A stretch of DNA of 64,000 nt. Source: Lineus longissimus (lineage: Eukaryota; Nemertea; Pilidiophora; Heteronemertea; Lineidae). Shown here in pieces: positions 1 to 13,100 of this stretch (its first letter is position 1; each line of letters opens with the position of its first letter). Position numbers and translations under genes: made by a program. The notes under the pieces were generated by a model that was not told where the DNA came from, made no database searches, and saw only the letters and a program-made list of their open reading frames with translations. Location of the stretch: NCBI RefSeq assembly GCF_910592395.1, contig NC_088310.1, positions 12,965,501 through 13,029,500 of the forward strand, given 5' to 3'.

Positions 1-365
1 GATTTAACATCCTGCAGAATCAAGGGAATCGGGCGTTTCCAGTGATATACGACACAAATGGGTTGTCCTCATGCATTTACTTTGGAAACGCGTTTTAAAA
101 TAGATGTTGCGTCCTGTTAATGGGGCACGTCATCATCGCGTACATTTGGGAAAAACTCCCTAACGAGACCTGTGGTTGCGGTGCGTCGTAAATGCAGGAT
201 CGGCCAACACGCGGCCCGTATAGAATGCGACAATCTGTACCGGAACCAGAATTGTCATGGGTCTGCCCAAATTTTTTCAGATTCGATGGACATGATGGAT
301 ATATGAATTTTGTTTTCACTTTATACATACGTAACCATTACACTCACTACGTTGTGTGAGTTATG
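1..365. repeat. Dispersed repeat, left arm of an inverted pair around exons 1-2
   Basis: Bases 1-160 reappear reverse-complemented at about 2905-3070, and bases 165-365 reverse-complemented at about 49076-49290. The 365 end carries a small hairpin (ACTCAC...GTGAGT). The left boundary is cut by the window edge. Transposon class unknown. Confidence 0.75.
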
Positions 366-546
366 ATCATGAGCCCGCTCCTGGGGCCCCAGTTGGCCAA
401 ATATAGTGGTGTCGAAGGTGGCGCCAATTAGCTGCCTCGAATGTGCCATAAAGACCAGTCCTTTCTTGGTCCTTCCCTAGGTCTCTACCTACCCAAAAAT
501 GTGTGGGTTCTTGTATTTGATGTCATCAATATGGTGTCTGGGTCAA

Positions 547-910
547 CCCGGGACGCGAATTTTTTTTGCGCGCTGTTTTCCACGTGTGCTTTTTCCTTTG
601 ACCAACCAGCGCTTTGTTTATGTTCTAATTTTATCACTGACCGAATCCACGTGAGTTTATTGATGTCATCACATGCTCTCGGGAATCTTATCCAGGAACC
701 TGAAATTAACAAGGTTTGCTGAGTATTGATTGAACCTACATCTAAAACGTATATATTTTGCTCTTGTTTGGGACAGTGCGAGCAAGTACCGTGTCCGCCA
801 TTGTTTCTAGCTCATAACCATTTTATGCGGTCATCAATATCAATAAAGCGCTGCTTGGTCAAAGGAAAAAGCACGTGTGGAAAACAGCGTGCAAAAAAAT
901 CGCATCCGGG
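547..910. repeat. Inverted repeat (arms 547-614 and 845-910)
   Basis: The two arms are imperfect reverse complements centred on TTTTTTTGC-x-CGCTGTTTTCCAC / GTGGAAAACAGCG, with a loop of about 230 bp. It lies upstream of the gene and could be a decayed MITE. Confidence 0.6.
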
Positions 911-942
911 ACATGCCATGCATCCCGCGGCAGGGGCACGTC

Positions 943-1006
943 TGACGTCACGCCCCGAGGGCTCCACCGCACTGGCTAGTGAGACCTTTGACGTCAAGTG
1001 ACGTCA
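943..1006 (+). promoter_or_regulatory. Cluster of three perfect CRE sites upstream of exon 1
   Basis: TGACGTCA occurs at 943-950, 989-996 and 999-1006, within 64 bp and about 175 bp before the chosen start codon. TGACGTCA is the CREB/CREM/ATF site. This may be the core promoter region, but if a 5' UTR exon lies further upstream it could be intronic or repeat-derived. Confidence 0.45.
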
Positions 1007-1179
1007 CTCTTGAGCACTCAGCTTTGTTGAAAATGACAGGGTTTACGCCAAACATTTGGTCGTGGTTCCAAACGACGCCACTCGTTGTGCCCTTTGCCGT
1101 GATCTGTGTAGCCCCTTACCTTTCTTCATTTTTGAAGGCGTTTCTCATTGTGCTCCGTTGTTTACAGTCAGAATTTGGC

Positions 1180-1358
1180 ATGGAAATTAACGACGATGCG
1201 CTCACCCTTTCTGGTGTTAGTGTCCTTCAAGGACGCCCGATGTCTGGCACAACTTTCGCTAGGGTGCCAAGTGGTATGCATTTGGAAGTAACGACAGCCA
1301 GACTTCGAAGAGAATCCGGGAACAACTTAAGCGCGACTGACGCAGAAGATACTCAAAG
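1180..1358 (+). CDS. LRRC74A: LRRC74-like coding exon 1
   Basis: The ATG at 1180 has G at -3 and +4. The donor is AAAG|gtgagt after 1358, leaving two bases of a split codon. The 59 complete codons are polar and poorly conserved. A pyrimidine-rich stretch ending TTTACAG at 1167 lies just upstream, so a 5' UTR exon may precede this one and the exon would then begin at 1168. The frame is open further up (ATG at 1033), but that extension is hydrophobic and reads like an intron end. Confidence 0.65.
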
Positions 1359-4153
1359 GTGAGTTGTGGCGGAGATGGAATGTAGCCATTGAAGGACATG
1401 TTTAACAATATAATATGTCGTTATGAGATTGAGAAGGAACCAATCCGAGAAACCGAGCAAATTACTGACAAAAGTCTTGCTGACAGTGACAAAGAAGTTA
1501 TTTTAAAATCGCAGCTCCGTGCTATAGATCCATGCACTTGATTGGGACCAACGTTTACGAAAACGTCGCTTCTCGTCACGTTACAGTAATGTAAAATGCA
1601 TGGTGACGTGGCGACGGCCAACACTACGTCATGTAAACGTTGTTCCCAATCAAGTGCATGAATCTGTAGTATACACATGCACGACACAAAGGATTTAGGG
1701 CCTGTAATCAAACTCTACGATGTTCACCTGGCTGTAGTGTAGGCCTAATGTCTATAGGCCTACATTGTTTGATTGTAGGCCTATTGGGCTTAGAAAACAA
1801 AAACTAATATATGAATACTTCTTTCAATGCAGCTGGCCTGATTCAGAAGAAGAAGCCACAGATGACATCGTGCCTGATGTGATTAAAAAGTTCGATAACG
1901 ACAGTGGATGGGACACCGACCTTGACGAAGACGACGGTCAGTATTTTTATGCGTCAACACTAATGTATTGTTTATTTTCGAGGTCCTGTTTCGTGTCCTT
2001 CTTTCCATCGCGAAGCCACATTCTTACAACCTCGATTGTCGACTTGTGCACGTATATTTTACGTCAGTGGTCTCAATTATCCGATTGCGATCGAGATAAG
2101 GACTTTGCGATCGGATTGAAGTCTTAGTGCTTCGTTCATAGATTCCACGGAACGGAGTCACGGTCAAAGAGTTTTCAGCATGTTATATTTTCTCTGCAGA
2201 CATCTCGCTTGAATTTAGCTGCGATTAAATCAAAATGAATACCGCGCTATTTGGTTTCTTTACTATCTATAATATAATCAAAACTATAAGGAAATACCCT
2301 TAGGCGAACTATAAGAAATACCCTTAGGCGAAATCTCACTCCGGCACCCTCTGCTGATCTGTAGTGATCATGTGTTCAAACTAGCCCGAAAGGGATATCA
2401 CCCATGCAGTGTCTAGAACCTTCCCGTTTCAGCAGGAAACAATTGGCCGAATACTAAGGGTACCTACATGAGTAAATTGCGTGATCTATTCTTAGACTGA
2501 AGTTTACCTTTATCCATATTTTGGTGGACTCAACAATTTTCCGAACAGCGTATTACACATTTCGCCCCACATACTGCAATGCCCGCTAGCTTGCAGGACA
2601 CTAGCCGCCAACTTTGGCGACAAAAAGCGTTCGGCTGACGCCACTCGACGCCAAAGTTGGCGGCCAATGGATCCCTGTCAGGGCACACCCGCCCAGAATT
2701 GGCGTCCAGTAGCGTCTTTTCCGCCACTTTAACCCATCATGGGCCATGCAGCGCGACACTCACGTTGCATCTAACTATAGATCCATGCACTTGATTGGGA
2801 ACAACGTTTACATAGCGTAGTGTTGGCCGTCGTCACGTCACCATGCATGCGGTAATGCGCATGACAGATCTTGGCGGCAATAATGGCGGCGATAAGGTCT
2901 CGTTCGAGAATTTTCCCCAAATGTACGCGATGATGACATGCCTCATTAACAGGACGTCGTAACATCTATTCTAAAATTCGTTTCCAAAGTGAATGCATGA
3001 GGACAACCCATTTGTGTCGTATATCACTGGAAACGCCCGATTCCCCTGATTCTGCAGGATGTTTAATCGGGCATTTTATTTCTTGAAATAAATCATAAGG
3101 TCGCATAGCTCTGTTCACCATCCCAAATGGCAATATCGCCAATTGGGCCGGACAATCACGGAAAACACCAAATATTATACATTTCTTCCTGAATAATTCT
3201 TACAGTGACCATTCTCCCATGAAGACAGTTGCCTACGCTACACAAAAGTCCAAAAAAATCGAGGGTCAATCATTGAACTCTTGAGATATGTTGAATTTTG
3301 CACAAATCAGCGAAAAACGCACCAACTGGCACTGGACGGCATTTCAACACGGGGCCGACGCACATATCAAGTTCAGTGTACACATACGTCGGCAACACCA
3401 GTAAATGCGTAGTTTCTTGTTAGCCGCCTATTGAGTAGCGCTCTAGGTTACAGAAACTCCAAAAAAACATGTCTTTGCCAAAACAACTGCTAAATCAACA
3501 CTGACATACTGTGAGGACCGAGAAATCAGTGATTTTAGGTGCTACGGTTGGCCGCGCATGAATAAAAAAAGTCCCTAATGAGACCTAAACAGACGACAGA
3601 AAATTTTATAGGGCTTGCTGCCCATATTTCTATGAACTTGTCCTCTTTTTCCGAGTCCATTCGTATTAATCGTAAATCATGGGGCTGTTATTTTAATATC
3701 ATGTGACATCAAGACGCAAACTGATTGGCCATAGCCTCGCCTCCGACGCCAAGTCAGGCGGCCATCCGTAGTACACCTGACCTGGCTTCTTCTTGGTTCA
3801 AGCGCGGCGACACGCGTCAAAAATCAAACATGACCGATATTTGGCGTTTAGATGCAAGTGGCGTCAAGTCGCGTTCGCCGACGCCATTCGTAGCAGACTA
3901 GGGAGTTTCAGGCGTTCAGGACTATTGCGGCAAAAAACGCCTGTGAACGCCGAAGTTGGCGGCTAGTGTGCTGCAAGTGCAAGCTTTATCGCTGCAACAG
4001 CCACCGCAGCGTGGTATGATGGCGATCTTGGTTTTACTTTGAAACACAAAGTTCGTGCCTGGATAAGATTAGAAACTCCATTGGTATCTATTTGCTTGAA
4101 TTGAACTTTACTGGATTGTACCAAAGGCATGCATTCAAGTAAAATGCATAATG

Positions 4154-4184
<31 letters not shown>

Positions 4185-7100
4185 GGGGGGGCGGTAGGGA
4201 AACCTATAAAAAAAACCGCTCCAAGACAAACAGCAGTAACCATGTTATATTATATATACATGTATATAAATGATGCTTATATAGCGCAGTATCCAGACAA
4301 TTGTCCGCTCAATGCGCTTTACAATGGAAACCCCAACTCATCCAAAGGCCTCCCGAAAGAGGTGGGTTTTCAGAAGGACTCTGAATGAGTTAAGGTTGTC
4401 GCACAATCTCAGTCGTTCATTTTCGACAGGTATAGATTGTTCCATGTGAGAAGATGTTCATCTTAAAATGACCGCGCTCATCGAAAATATTGAAATTTGT
4501 CAAGTGCTTTGGACGCCAGCGCCCCTTCTTTTTGAGTGGTGAAGAAACTACCGATCACATGATTATGTCGGCGTGCCTTTAAGTTCTCTTCTGGATAAAG
4601 GAAGTTGGATTAACTGCAGATGGTCGGACACTTCTATTTCTCAACGGTTGTGCCCAGCGCAAGCCTTGCAGTGCGACGGGCATGTGGTAGCCCAGTCCGG
4701 CATACCCCGGGTTCTGTGAACACCGATTTTAATGTTTGTTAAATAGATTTTAATAAACACGACAATAGTTTTTTTCGCCGTGAGCTGAGTCGATGTCACG
4801 GAATCAACGGGGTTGCAGCGGTCTAAAATGTCCACCCGGATAAAGTGTACGTCCCTATTGTATGGCGAAGATGACGGGTTAAATACGCACTCGTGATAAA
4901 AGGGGTTTACTGTTAGCAGTTGATGAATATAACTCCGTACAGCTAATGCAATAATATGTGGCTGTATTGTGTTGTCACAATTAATTGGTACAGATAACCC
5001 ATGGACAACCGGAGGTTTCTTCTTACTTCATTTGCCTGGCAAACCAGGAAAGGATCTCTGTGCTTATTGTGGGGAGTTGTGTTTAATTTTATAGCGGTAA
5101 GTTGATTGACACCTGCAGTTAGATCAGCCCTCTGCGGACCATGATGTAAAATGTGTAGGCTATAGGTAGCTTCTGGTAACCTCGAGACTGGTTTTCTGTA
5201 ATTCCCTGCTTGTTGGTCTCCCCGCAATCACAGTGGGGCCATTGCAGAAAGTGCAGAACGCTGCTGCTCGTTCGGTAGTCAGTCGTTCGGGTAGAGCATT
5301 CCAGAGTTGTGGGGCTGCGAGAGAGAACGCCCGGTCACCGTATGATGGTACAACCGGCTTTGGACTCAGCCGCAGCCTGACACACCCCTGCGATCGCAGG
5401 TCAAACGAGAGAGACTGCGCGACAATAAGCTCGGAAATATAAGATGGAACGAGTCTATAGATTGCTTTAAAAGCAAATATGTAGTGTATTGAATTCTCTG
5501 TGCTACCGGCATCTGACTACCAGACGAGCAGCAGCGTTCTGCACTTTCTGCAATGGCCCCACTGTGATTGCGGGGAGACCAACAAGCAGGGAATTACAGA
5601 AAACCAGTCTCGAGGTTACCAGAAGCTACCTATAGCCTACACATTTTACATCATGGTCCGCAGAGGGCTGATCCAACTGCAGGTGTCAATCAACTTACCG
5701 CTATAAAATTAAACACAACTCCATGGTTAATAATGGCACGAATTTCGACAGGTATAGATTGTTCCATGTGAGAAGATGTTCATCTTAAAATGACCGCGCT
5801 CATCGAAAATATTGAAATTTGTCAAGTGCTTTGGACGCCAGCGCCCATTCTTTTTGAGTGGTGAAGAAACTACCGATCACATGATTATGTCGGCGTGCCT
5901 TTAAGTTCTCTTCTGGATAAAGGAAGTTGGATTAACCGCAGATGGTCGGACACTTCTATTTCTCAACGGTTGTGCCCAGCGCAAGCCTTGCAGTGCGACG
6001 GGCATGTGGTAGCCCAGTCCGGCAGGGCGGGCCGGTTAATGGTACATTGTAATTTAGTCCGTAAATACTGATATGATTGATCATTTTTGATCGCTGTAGT
6101 GTGACATAGAAATCATGTTTGTTCGCAAAATTGGATTAAAAAAAACCCACAACACCTCATTTATATTTGTTGTATCTAAACCTACTGACCTAGATGAAAT
6201 TGGCCACAAAGTCTCTCACACAGCGGCCCAAAAGGACAGTGACATTGACAATATTTACATGAAGAGTACAAATTAGTGTGGGAGCTAGTTTGCTAATTTT
6301 CATAAGAAATGCGAATGTCCGTCACAAATGGACCGCCTCATGAAAACAGATCAGCAGGGCTGTTGGGAAAACCACGTGCAGCTGCTGGACTTGATCGTGA
6401 ATGGCGCAGATTCCGAGATTCACATCAGTTCACTTACTCCTTACTGTAATACTGGAGAAGAATCTATACTTGAGAGGAGATATAGACCAATCAGGGTTGA
6501 CTTGTGATTGTTATCGGGTCTACATTTTTGCTTCAACCAAAGTTTCGATTTTAGTTAAGCGACCACCAGTTAATACCTTTACCAATTCCTTCTGAGTTGA
6601 CATCGTAAGCATTTATCTTTTTCAGAAGGAAAATTAAATTTTGATGTCACTGGTAAAAACATCTACCTAGAAACTTGTAACGAGATGGGGGTAGTTCCTG
6701 CTTCCTACTTCATACGCCATATGAACGACACCACTCTTGTCATGAAACATCATGGACTTGGAGCTCATGGGGCAAAGGCTATCGCCGTACCTTTATGTGT
6801 AAGTATGCGCGGTAGTTTTATTATTTACATGTGTACGGGGCATCACGCCTTTTTTTAGTTCTCTGAGTTGGTTGGTAAAACTGATACACTCTTCATGAAC
6901 AAATGCATTCACATGCATATGAAGGACGTTCTCTAACCATAGGGTAAAGGTGATCACAAGGAATAGTTTCAGGGTAGTGGTGGAGCATTCATGAGTGTGG
7001 TCACTGCGCATGCATTTAAACATAAAATGTGAATACCTGGTGCACCGAGTTTAAGCAAACTAGTCCGTTCACAAGTTGAGTAATGGCTGGCACATATCAG

Positions 7101-10100
7101 TCTGCACATATCGTTCAAGCCGTTAAAATGTCGTCAGATTGATCCAGAAGTATTAAGGTAGTAGGAAGGGGTGGGCGTTGGTAGTTTCTGAGTGTGAGGG
7201 GGTATACACCACCAGAAATGGGGCGCTGAGTGTCCGAAATAGTGATGTCATAAGGGAAAACTAGGCCTTATGGTGGAGGGACAAAGGAGATAGTCATGGT
7301 TGACCAACACACTTGAATGCCTTTAATGACGGACAAGGGGGAAAAAGTTAGTTCCAATGCAAGCCACCAATTTCGGGAAGCATGTATATTGGTGTCTGTT
7401 GACTGTGCTTTATGAGAGACTAGGCATGATGCCAGTCTCTTAAAGCAGTCAACAGACATGTGGTTTCAGTATTAGGTCTTTCATTGTAGCAATGCGAAAA
7501 TGTAAGCAATTTTGGTTAGGTCCGTCATTTGTTATCACCAAGTAGCTTCTTGAGTGACCCAACCACTCTCTTGATTACAGCGGCCGCCTCAGCGCCCCCA
7601 CGCGGGGCCTAATGGTATTAGGCTAAGTAGCTTCGTGCGATATGCACCATGACCATTCTGGGAAAACTCAATGAGGAAGTATGCTCCTCGAGTCATTAGC
7701 ATAATCTAAGCGGTAATCTTGCGCAGTGTTTCTTCGGCCCAGTGGTGGAAAACGTCTAGTACAAAGAACACCTGGTTTGCGCCAAACTAATAAGTGAAGA
7801 AGGTCTGACTGCGCGAGACTACTGTGATAAAATGACCATTGAAGAGACTCTATGACGTAGGCATATACTTTTTACAATTAAAAATGCTCTCAAAAGACGA
7901 TATGGAATGATTATTTATTGACATTTCCTGAACTATATACCCCTACTTTACATAAATAGGTTGGCGTTAGGTCGCGTGCTTTTCTTTCCTCGTGACAATA
8001 TACAGCAAAATAGTTACAACCCCATAATCGCGCTATAAGTCCATAATGAGATCACGATGACCCGTTATAAATGTTTCGCCAGCTTCACTATTTTGCCGCT
8101 ACGCGGCGCGTTTGGTCCTTGCGTCGAGCTGTTTCAGTTGGTAGAAAGTGGAAGTAATTTTAGGATAATGATAATGATATTGAGTTCTTATATATTTGAT
8201 AGCGCATTTTCAGTTTTCCCTGCTCCGCTTTTTGGGATACCATATTATTATCCCGGTCTTCACATTAATCAGGAGTTTCAAGGATTAATTGAAAAGGCGC
8301 TCACTTGAACTCGATCAGTATTCAGTAAGATGACGGTATACTTTTTCCCAAACGTACCGACATAATAAACGACTCATAGGAGGTACATGTGCGATAAACA
8401 ACCGTTCCACTTGTCGTCCAAACTACACACACTGATGACGTCGTACGCAAAATTGAAAGGAATACCTTTGGGCAGGAGATTAGACGGTGTCTCTATTGGA
8501 ATCCAGGTACCATTAGACTCCACCAGATAATGCACGCTATATATGATGACAATAAGGTGAATGAACGCCCAAGTTACGTAGAGCCTATAGATTATTTGCA
8601 AGACATTTGTGACGATCAGTGGAAGTACAAATACTTGTGAGATATACCTCTGTATCCCTAAAAAGTATGCAGTGTTCATCTAATAGCTAATGGAGCATGC
8701 TTCAAATCGCACGAATAGAAACAAAAATCTGCCAACTTCACCTTCACTTTTTTAGCTCCATATTTGTTTCGTCTGCTCTGCAAGGTCAAGGTTCAGTTGA
8801 CTGCAGTTTGTTGATACGGGGTGCAAGATAGGATAAAATCATTTGTGTATAGGGCCATTCACAAAATTCATTTTTGTCGGTCTGTGCAAGATACATGTAG
8901 CAATGATAAAGACGATGTCTTTCTTTTGCAAAATGTGATGGGTTATGGGTAGCTGTCGGCTTGGCTATAATCCTATTGCAATTTAATTGAACTTTGAAGA
9001 TGATCAAGTTGCAGAAAATGTAAACTGTTATGGGTTGCTCCTGGCGACATTGCCACTACAGGCAAGTTCGTGAACTTTCTTGAAAATATCATCACAGCAC
9101 ACGTGCAACAACTATGCTTTTGCTCCAAACACTTCATATATTTCACTGAGAATCAATACAGCCTGTTTGTTACAGGCTTTATGGATACCGGTACTTCAAT
9201 TCATCCTTAGAGAAATTCACATCGACTAAGATGCGCTGAATCGGTACAGCCTACTTTGTGAAGTGGACCAAAGGGGTTATGATACGAGCTACACGAGAAA
9301 ATCATCCCCATCATTATGCATACAATATAGTGACCCCTTTCAACCAGCGTTCTTTCCCAATCGAATAGCTCAGGGTGAAACCCATTTAAAAGCACTTTAT
9401 GAACCAATGTGGATGTTCAAGCTGTGGTAACCCGTGCGCTTCACGAATGAGGCTTCATAATTTGGCACCCTTTCTTGTGGCTGTGGCAGTGGCTGTGCAT
9501 TTGGTATGATGAGCGTTGGTGGTTCATGGTCATCTGCAGCTTCTTCTGCCTCTTGTGGGGGAACTTCAACTGTGAGGGTCATTGCTCTCCCACTGACTTA
9601 TTCGATGTCCTCTCTCAGTAATTCGCATATAAAAAGAATCTCATCTGCGTCAAAACGATATCTGAAAACCATATACTGTTATGTTGTCTTATAGCTTAAG
9701 TTTGTCGTGCATGAAGTGGAAAAATTGCCATGTTGGATTCGCCGCTATTATTATCAACCAGCGCCGGAAATATCCTATCGCTGGGTTTAACTTGGGCTGA
9801 TGAGGAGGCACTTTAAATTTAACGTTAGAGTTAACGCCGATCTGTGCCTACATGTAACGCTAATTGAGCAACCCAAAACAATAAAGACCACGTAAAGTGA
9901 GATTTAACGTCGGCGTTACTGCTAACGCCGATTGAGCAACCGGACACACCGTGATCAGTAAATATTTTGGTTCTGTTTTTTTCAAGCTTTGGCTCATAAA
10001 ACATCATTCACATATAGCTAATCTTATATCACAGGGTGTAACTCCAAATGCAATACTATAATTCATCATAAACTCCTGACCAATGGCCGAACCAGGTGGA

Positions 10101-13100
10101 CTTGCAGTCATTACAAAATGACAATTAAAGAAGGATTACACAGTCACTCAGTTGAGTAAGTCAATTTATTGGCATTATTGACATAATCGATAAAAGGAAT
10201 ATCCTTGCCCTTGTCTATAAGAAATCAGGTGATCGAGTATTTTGTATTGACAATCACCCGCGTGGTTGAGGGGTTTACCGTTATCAAAATAACTCTATGC
10301 ATGTTGGGTACCAAATTTGCGTTGAGAAGTAATGATTCATGCTCAACCGTAAAGGTTTTTGATTACAGGTCTTCACTTTTCTATCAAGTTTCGGCATTTT
10401 GTCAAAAAAGCGACGTGTTTCATTATCAAAAAAGTCCACGATTTAAATTACTTGTCTTATCATCACTCTAATGACATGAATGATTCCTTTGCAGACGAAT
10501 ACCACAGTTTTATCTCTCGATCTAGAAGACAACAGTTTAGAAGCGGAAGGTGCTCATTGTATTGCTGATATGCTCAGAGATAATTGTTATATTACCGAAT
10601 TGGTAGGTGATCAATTAAAGTAGTCTTGGTTTTATTTCAAAAAGCTAAGAAGATTCGTTCGTTCCAAATGTGAAATTCTTAATCTTATTTTGCCATGAGG
10701 TGTTTTAAAATCGAACGCATTGACAGTACATTTAAAGCTGAACTGCATACACAAAACCAGAGCATCCCATGCGGCAATAGTAAGAAATTCTAAAGATCGA
10801 AAGGTCCTTCTCAATACGGCCAGAAACACGATAGACCTCCAATGCTTCGATGCGCTTGATTTCACAAACCAGCAAGCACAGAACGATGCGGACAGTCTCG
10901 GAGAATTATGGAAGAGAAAAAAATCAAAGTCTTCGCCAGGGACTCGAACCCGGGAACTCGGGCTCAGAATACGAACGCTCTAACCGTCTGAGCCAAGGGG
11001 GCTTCCTTGTGAACTGCTGCAGGCTAATATATCTTATATGAATGGCGATTATGCTTTATTTTTGAGAGATGAACCAGAAATTTTCTCAAGTACATGTAAT
11101 AGAAGAAGATACCAAGACAATGGTGAACATTTCTAAGAGAAACGTAGACTCCGCATACATAATCACGCACAGCAAAGAAATAAATGACTTTCTTCCTGCA
11201 GTTGCCCACTAGAAGCCACTCAAAGATGTTGAACAAAGATTACACACACATGTTTGCACATTCTATAAAGGCGTATAAAATGACAGTCATTTCAAGCAGC
11301 CAAGTGGCCTTGAGGATAAGAGTGTTGGAAAATGAAACCAGAGGTCTCGAGTTCGAGTCCCGGTGAGAGGACCTTTTAATTTTTTTCCTTCCAGAATTCT
11401 CTGCGAAGGTCCGCATCGTCCCAAGGCTTGCTGGTTTGTTAAATCAAGCACATCGAAGCATTGGAGGTCTATCATGTTTCAGGCCGTATTGAGAAGGGCC
11501 TTTTGGTCGTTTGAATTTCTTACTATTGGCGCATGGGGTGCTCTGGTTTTGTGCATGCAGTTCAGCTTTAAGCATTGCTATCGCGGAGACACTTGGCCAT
11601 GTAAGAGAAACATATTACATGGTTATACTTTTTTAGACTTTGATTGAAGCACAAAAGAATAAGACCAGAATTACGTATAATTCAACAGCCACAAGGTTAT
11701 CCAAAATGTCACAACTATTGGCATACTATAGCCAAACCAAGGCTCAATGAAATTCGTACAGAATGTATGTATTGCAAGCAGACCGTTACAGAAATTACTT
11801 TCATATAAATGTTCCTGTTTTTCTTCAGAATGTCTCCCGGAACTACATAGCATCAGACGGAGCCCGTGCAATCTGTGATATGTTACCCACAAATAGAACG
11901 CTGGCAAAATTAAATATGTCTTGTAAGTTCGAAATGTGCCTAAATTTGTATTTTTTTTTAGGGGATTTTTAACTCGTTCGGGGGAGGGGGCGCCTATTTT
12001 AAAGCTGACTGCACTTAATTTTGTTAACTTCCGGTGTTAATTGGGCTCTGGTGATGTGCATTACACCACAAAGAAATATTCAATTCAAATTCACCACTGT
12101 ATGTCATATAAACCATGTTAACGTTAAAAACAAAAGCGAGGGTTTATTAGGGACATTCCCCCTCAGAGCGTATACACCTAAAATGACGAGGCTTAAGATC
12201 GGACCGACTTCATACGGCCCGAAATCGCCCGCCGTGGTTTTGGGAGATTTGTAGCAACCCGACGTTTGAGGTGAAATATTTGAGAAATAATTAACGATAT
12301 GAATATGTTTTATCACATCATGCTATCTAATAATGATAATAATAATAATAATAATAATTTATTATATTAAAAGTGCTTTTGAATGAAAATCATTTGCAAA
12401 GCACTGTACAATTTAAAAAACAACACAAAGTAAAGGAGAAAATTGTACATAGAGATTAAAACATTCTTAGAGATTAAAACATTTAGGTGCTGGTGTCGAA
12501 GTGTTCAATAAAAAGGTGAGTTTTAAGATGTTTTTTGAAGGCGCTGGTGCCAATGGGATCACGCATCCAGGCTGGAAGTGAGTTCCACAGACTGGGTGCC
12601 AAGTTCCCCAGGCAACGGTCTCTGAAGACGCCCCTTGTCCGTGGTATGGAAAGGAGCCATTGGTCCTCGGAAGACCGAAGCCTGCGGTCCGGGGCACGAA
12701 GACTGAGGAACTCCTTGAGGTACTCCGGGCTTTGGTCATTATGTAAGACTAGATTTTGCTGATGCAGATACTCTAACGCCAACGGGACTGATACAGTTTT
12801 GCTAATATCATGTGACATCTACTAAAGTATTTGATAAAAAGTAGTGCTTGATAGAGATATATCATGACATCGTATTTTGTCTAGATATCTGCGCAATGAA
12901 TGCTTCTTGGCTCAACTTGGCCCAGTTCAACATTTCTATGAGTATGATGATAATGATATTTTGAGAATTTTTAGAAGGTCATGCCCGCCTATAGTTAAAA
13001 AAATTACCACTTTTGATAAACAATATTATCAAAAATTTGAGAACTTCCAAAGTTCAAGACAACCCGTCCTTCTGCTAATGAAGAGATTTTTTAAAAAATT

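Larger units (their letters stand above)
2590..3977. mobile_element. Diverged GC-rich inverted-repeat element, interrupted copy (intron 2)
   Basis: The left end (CTTGCAGGACACTAGCCGCC) and right end (GGCGGCTAGTGTGCTGCAAG) match, in reverse orientation, the two ends of the better preserved element at 30057-30978. The interior has been replaced or invaded by a half MITE (2775-2849) and the repeat arm at 2905-3070. Rich in repeated GACGCCA/TGGCGTC blocks; non-coding. Confidence 0.7.

Noticed and set aside
441-1001. Several 60-90-codon frames upstream of exon 1
   Set aside because: They overlap the 547-910 inverted repeat on both strands and show no domain.
1033-1179. Upstream start codon giving a hydrophobic N-terminal extension of the LRRC74-like protein
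   Set aside because: The translated stretch is a pyrimidine-rich intron-like end with TTTACAG before 1168. LRRC74 proteins are not known to start with a membrane segment.
8374-8679. 101-codon hydrophobic minus-strand open frame in intron 3
   Set aside because: No recognisable domain, no splice or promoter context, and AT-rich sequence readily gives hydrophobic frames by chance.
10939-11002. tRNA gene on the minus strand (good A- and B-box)
   Set aside because: The tRNA-like head is fused to a body repeated at 11296-11571 and no acceptor stem closes, so it is a SINE head.
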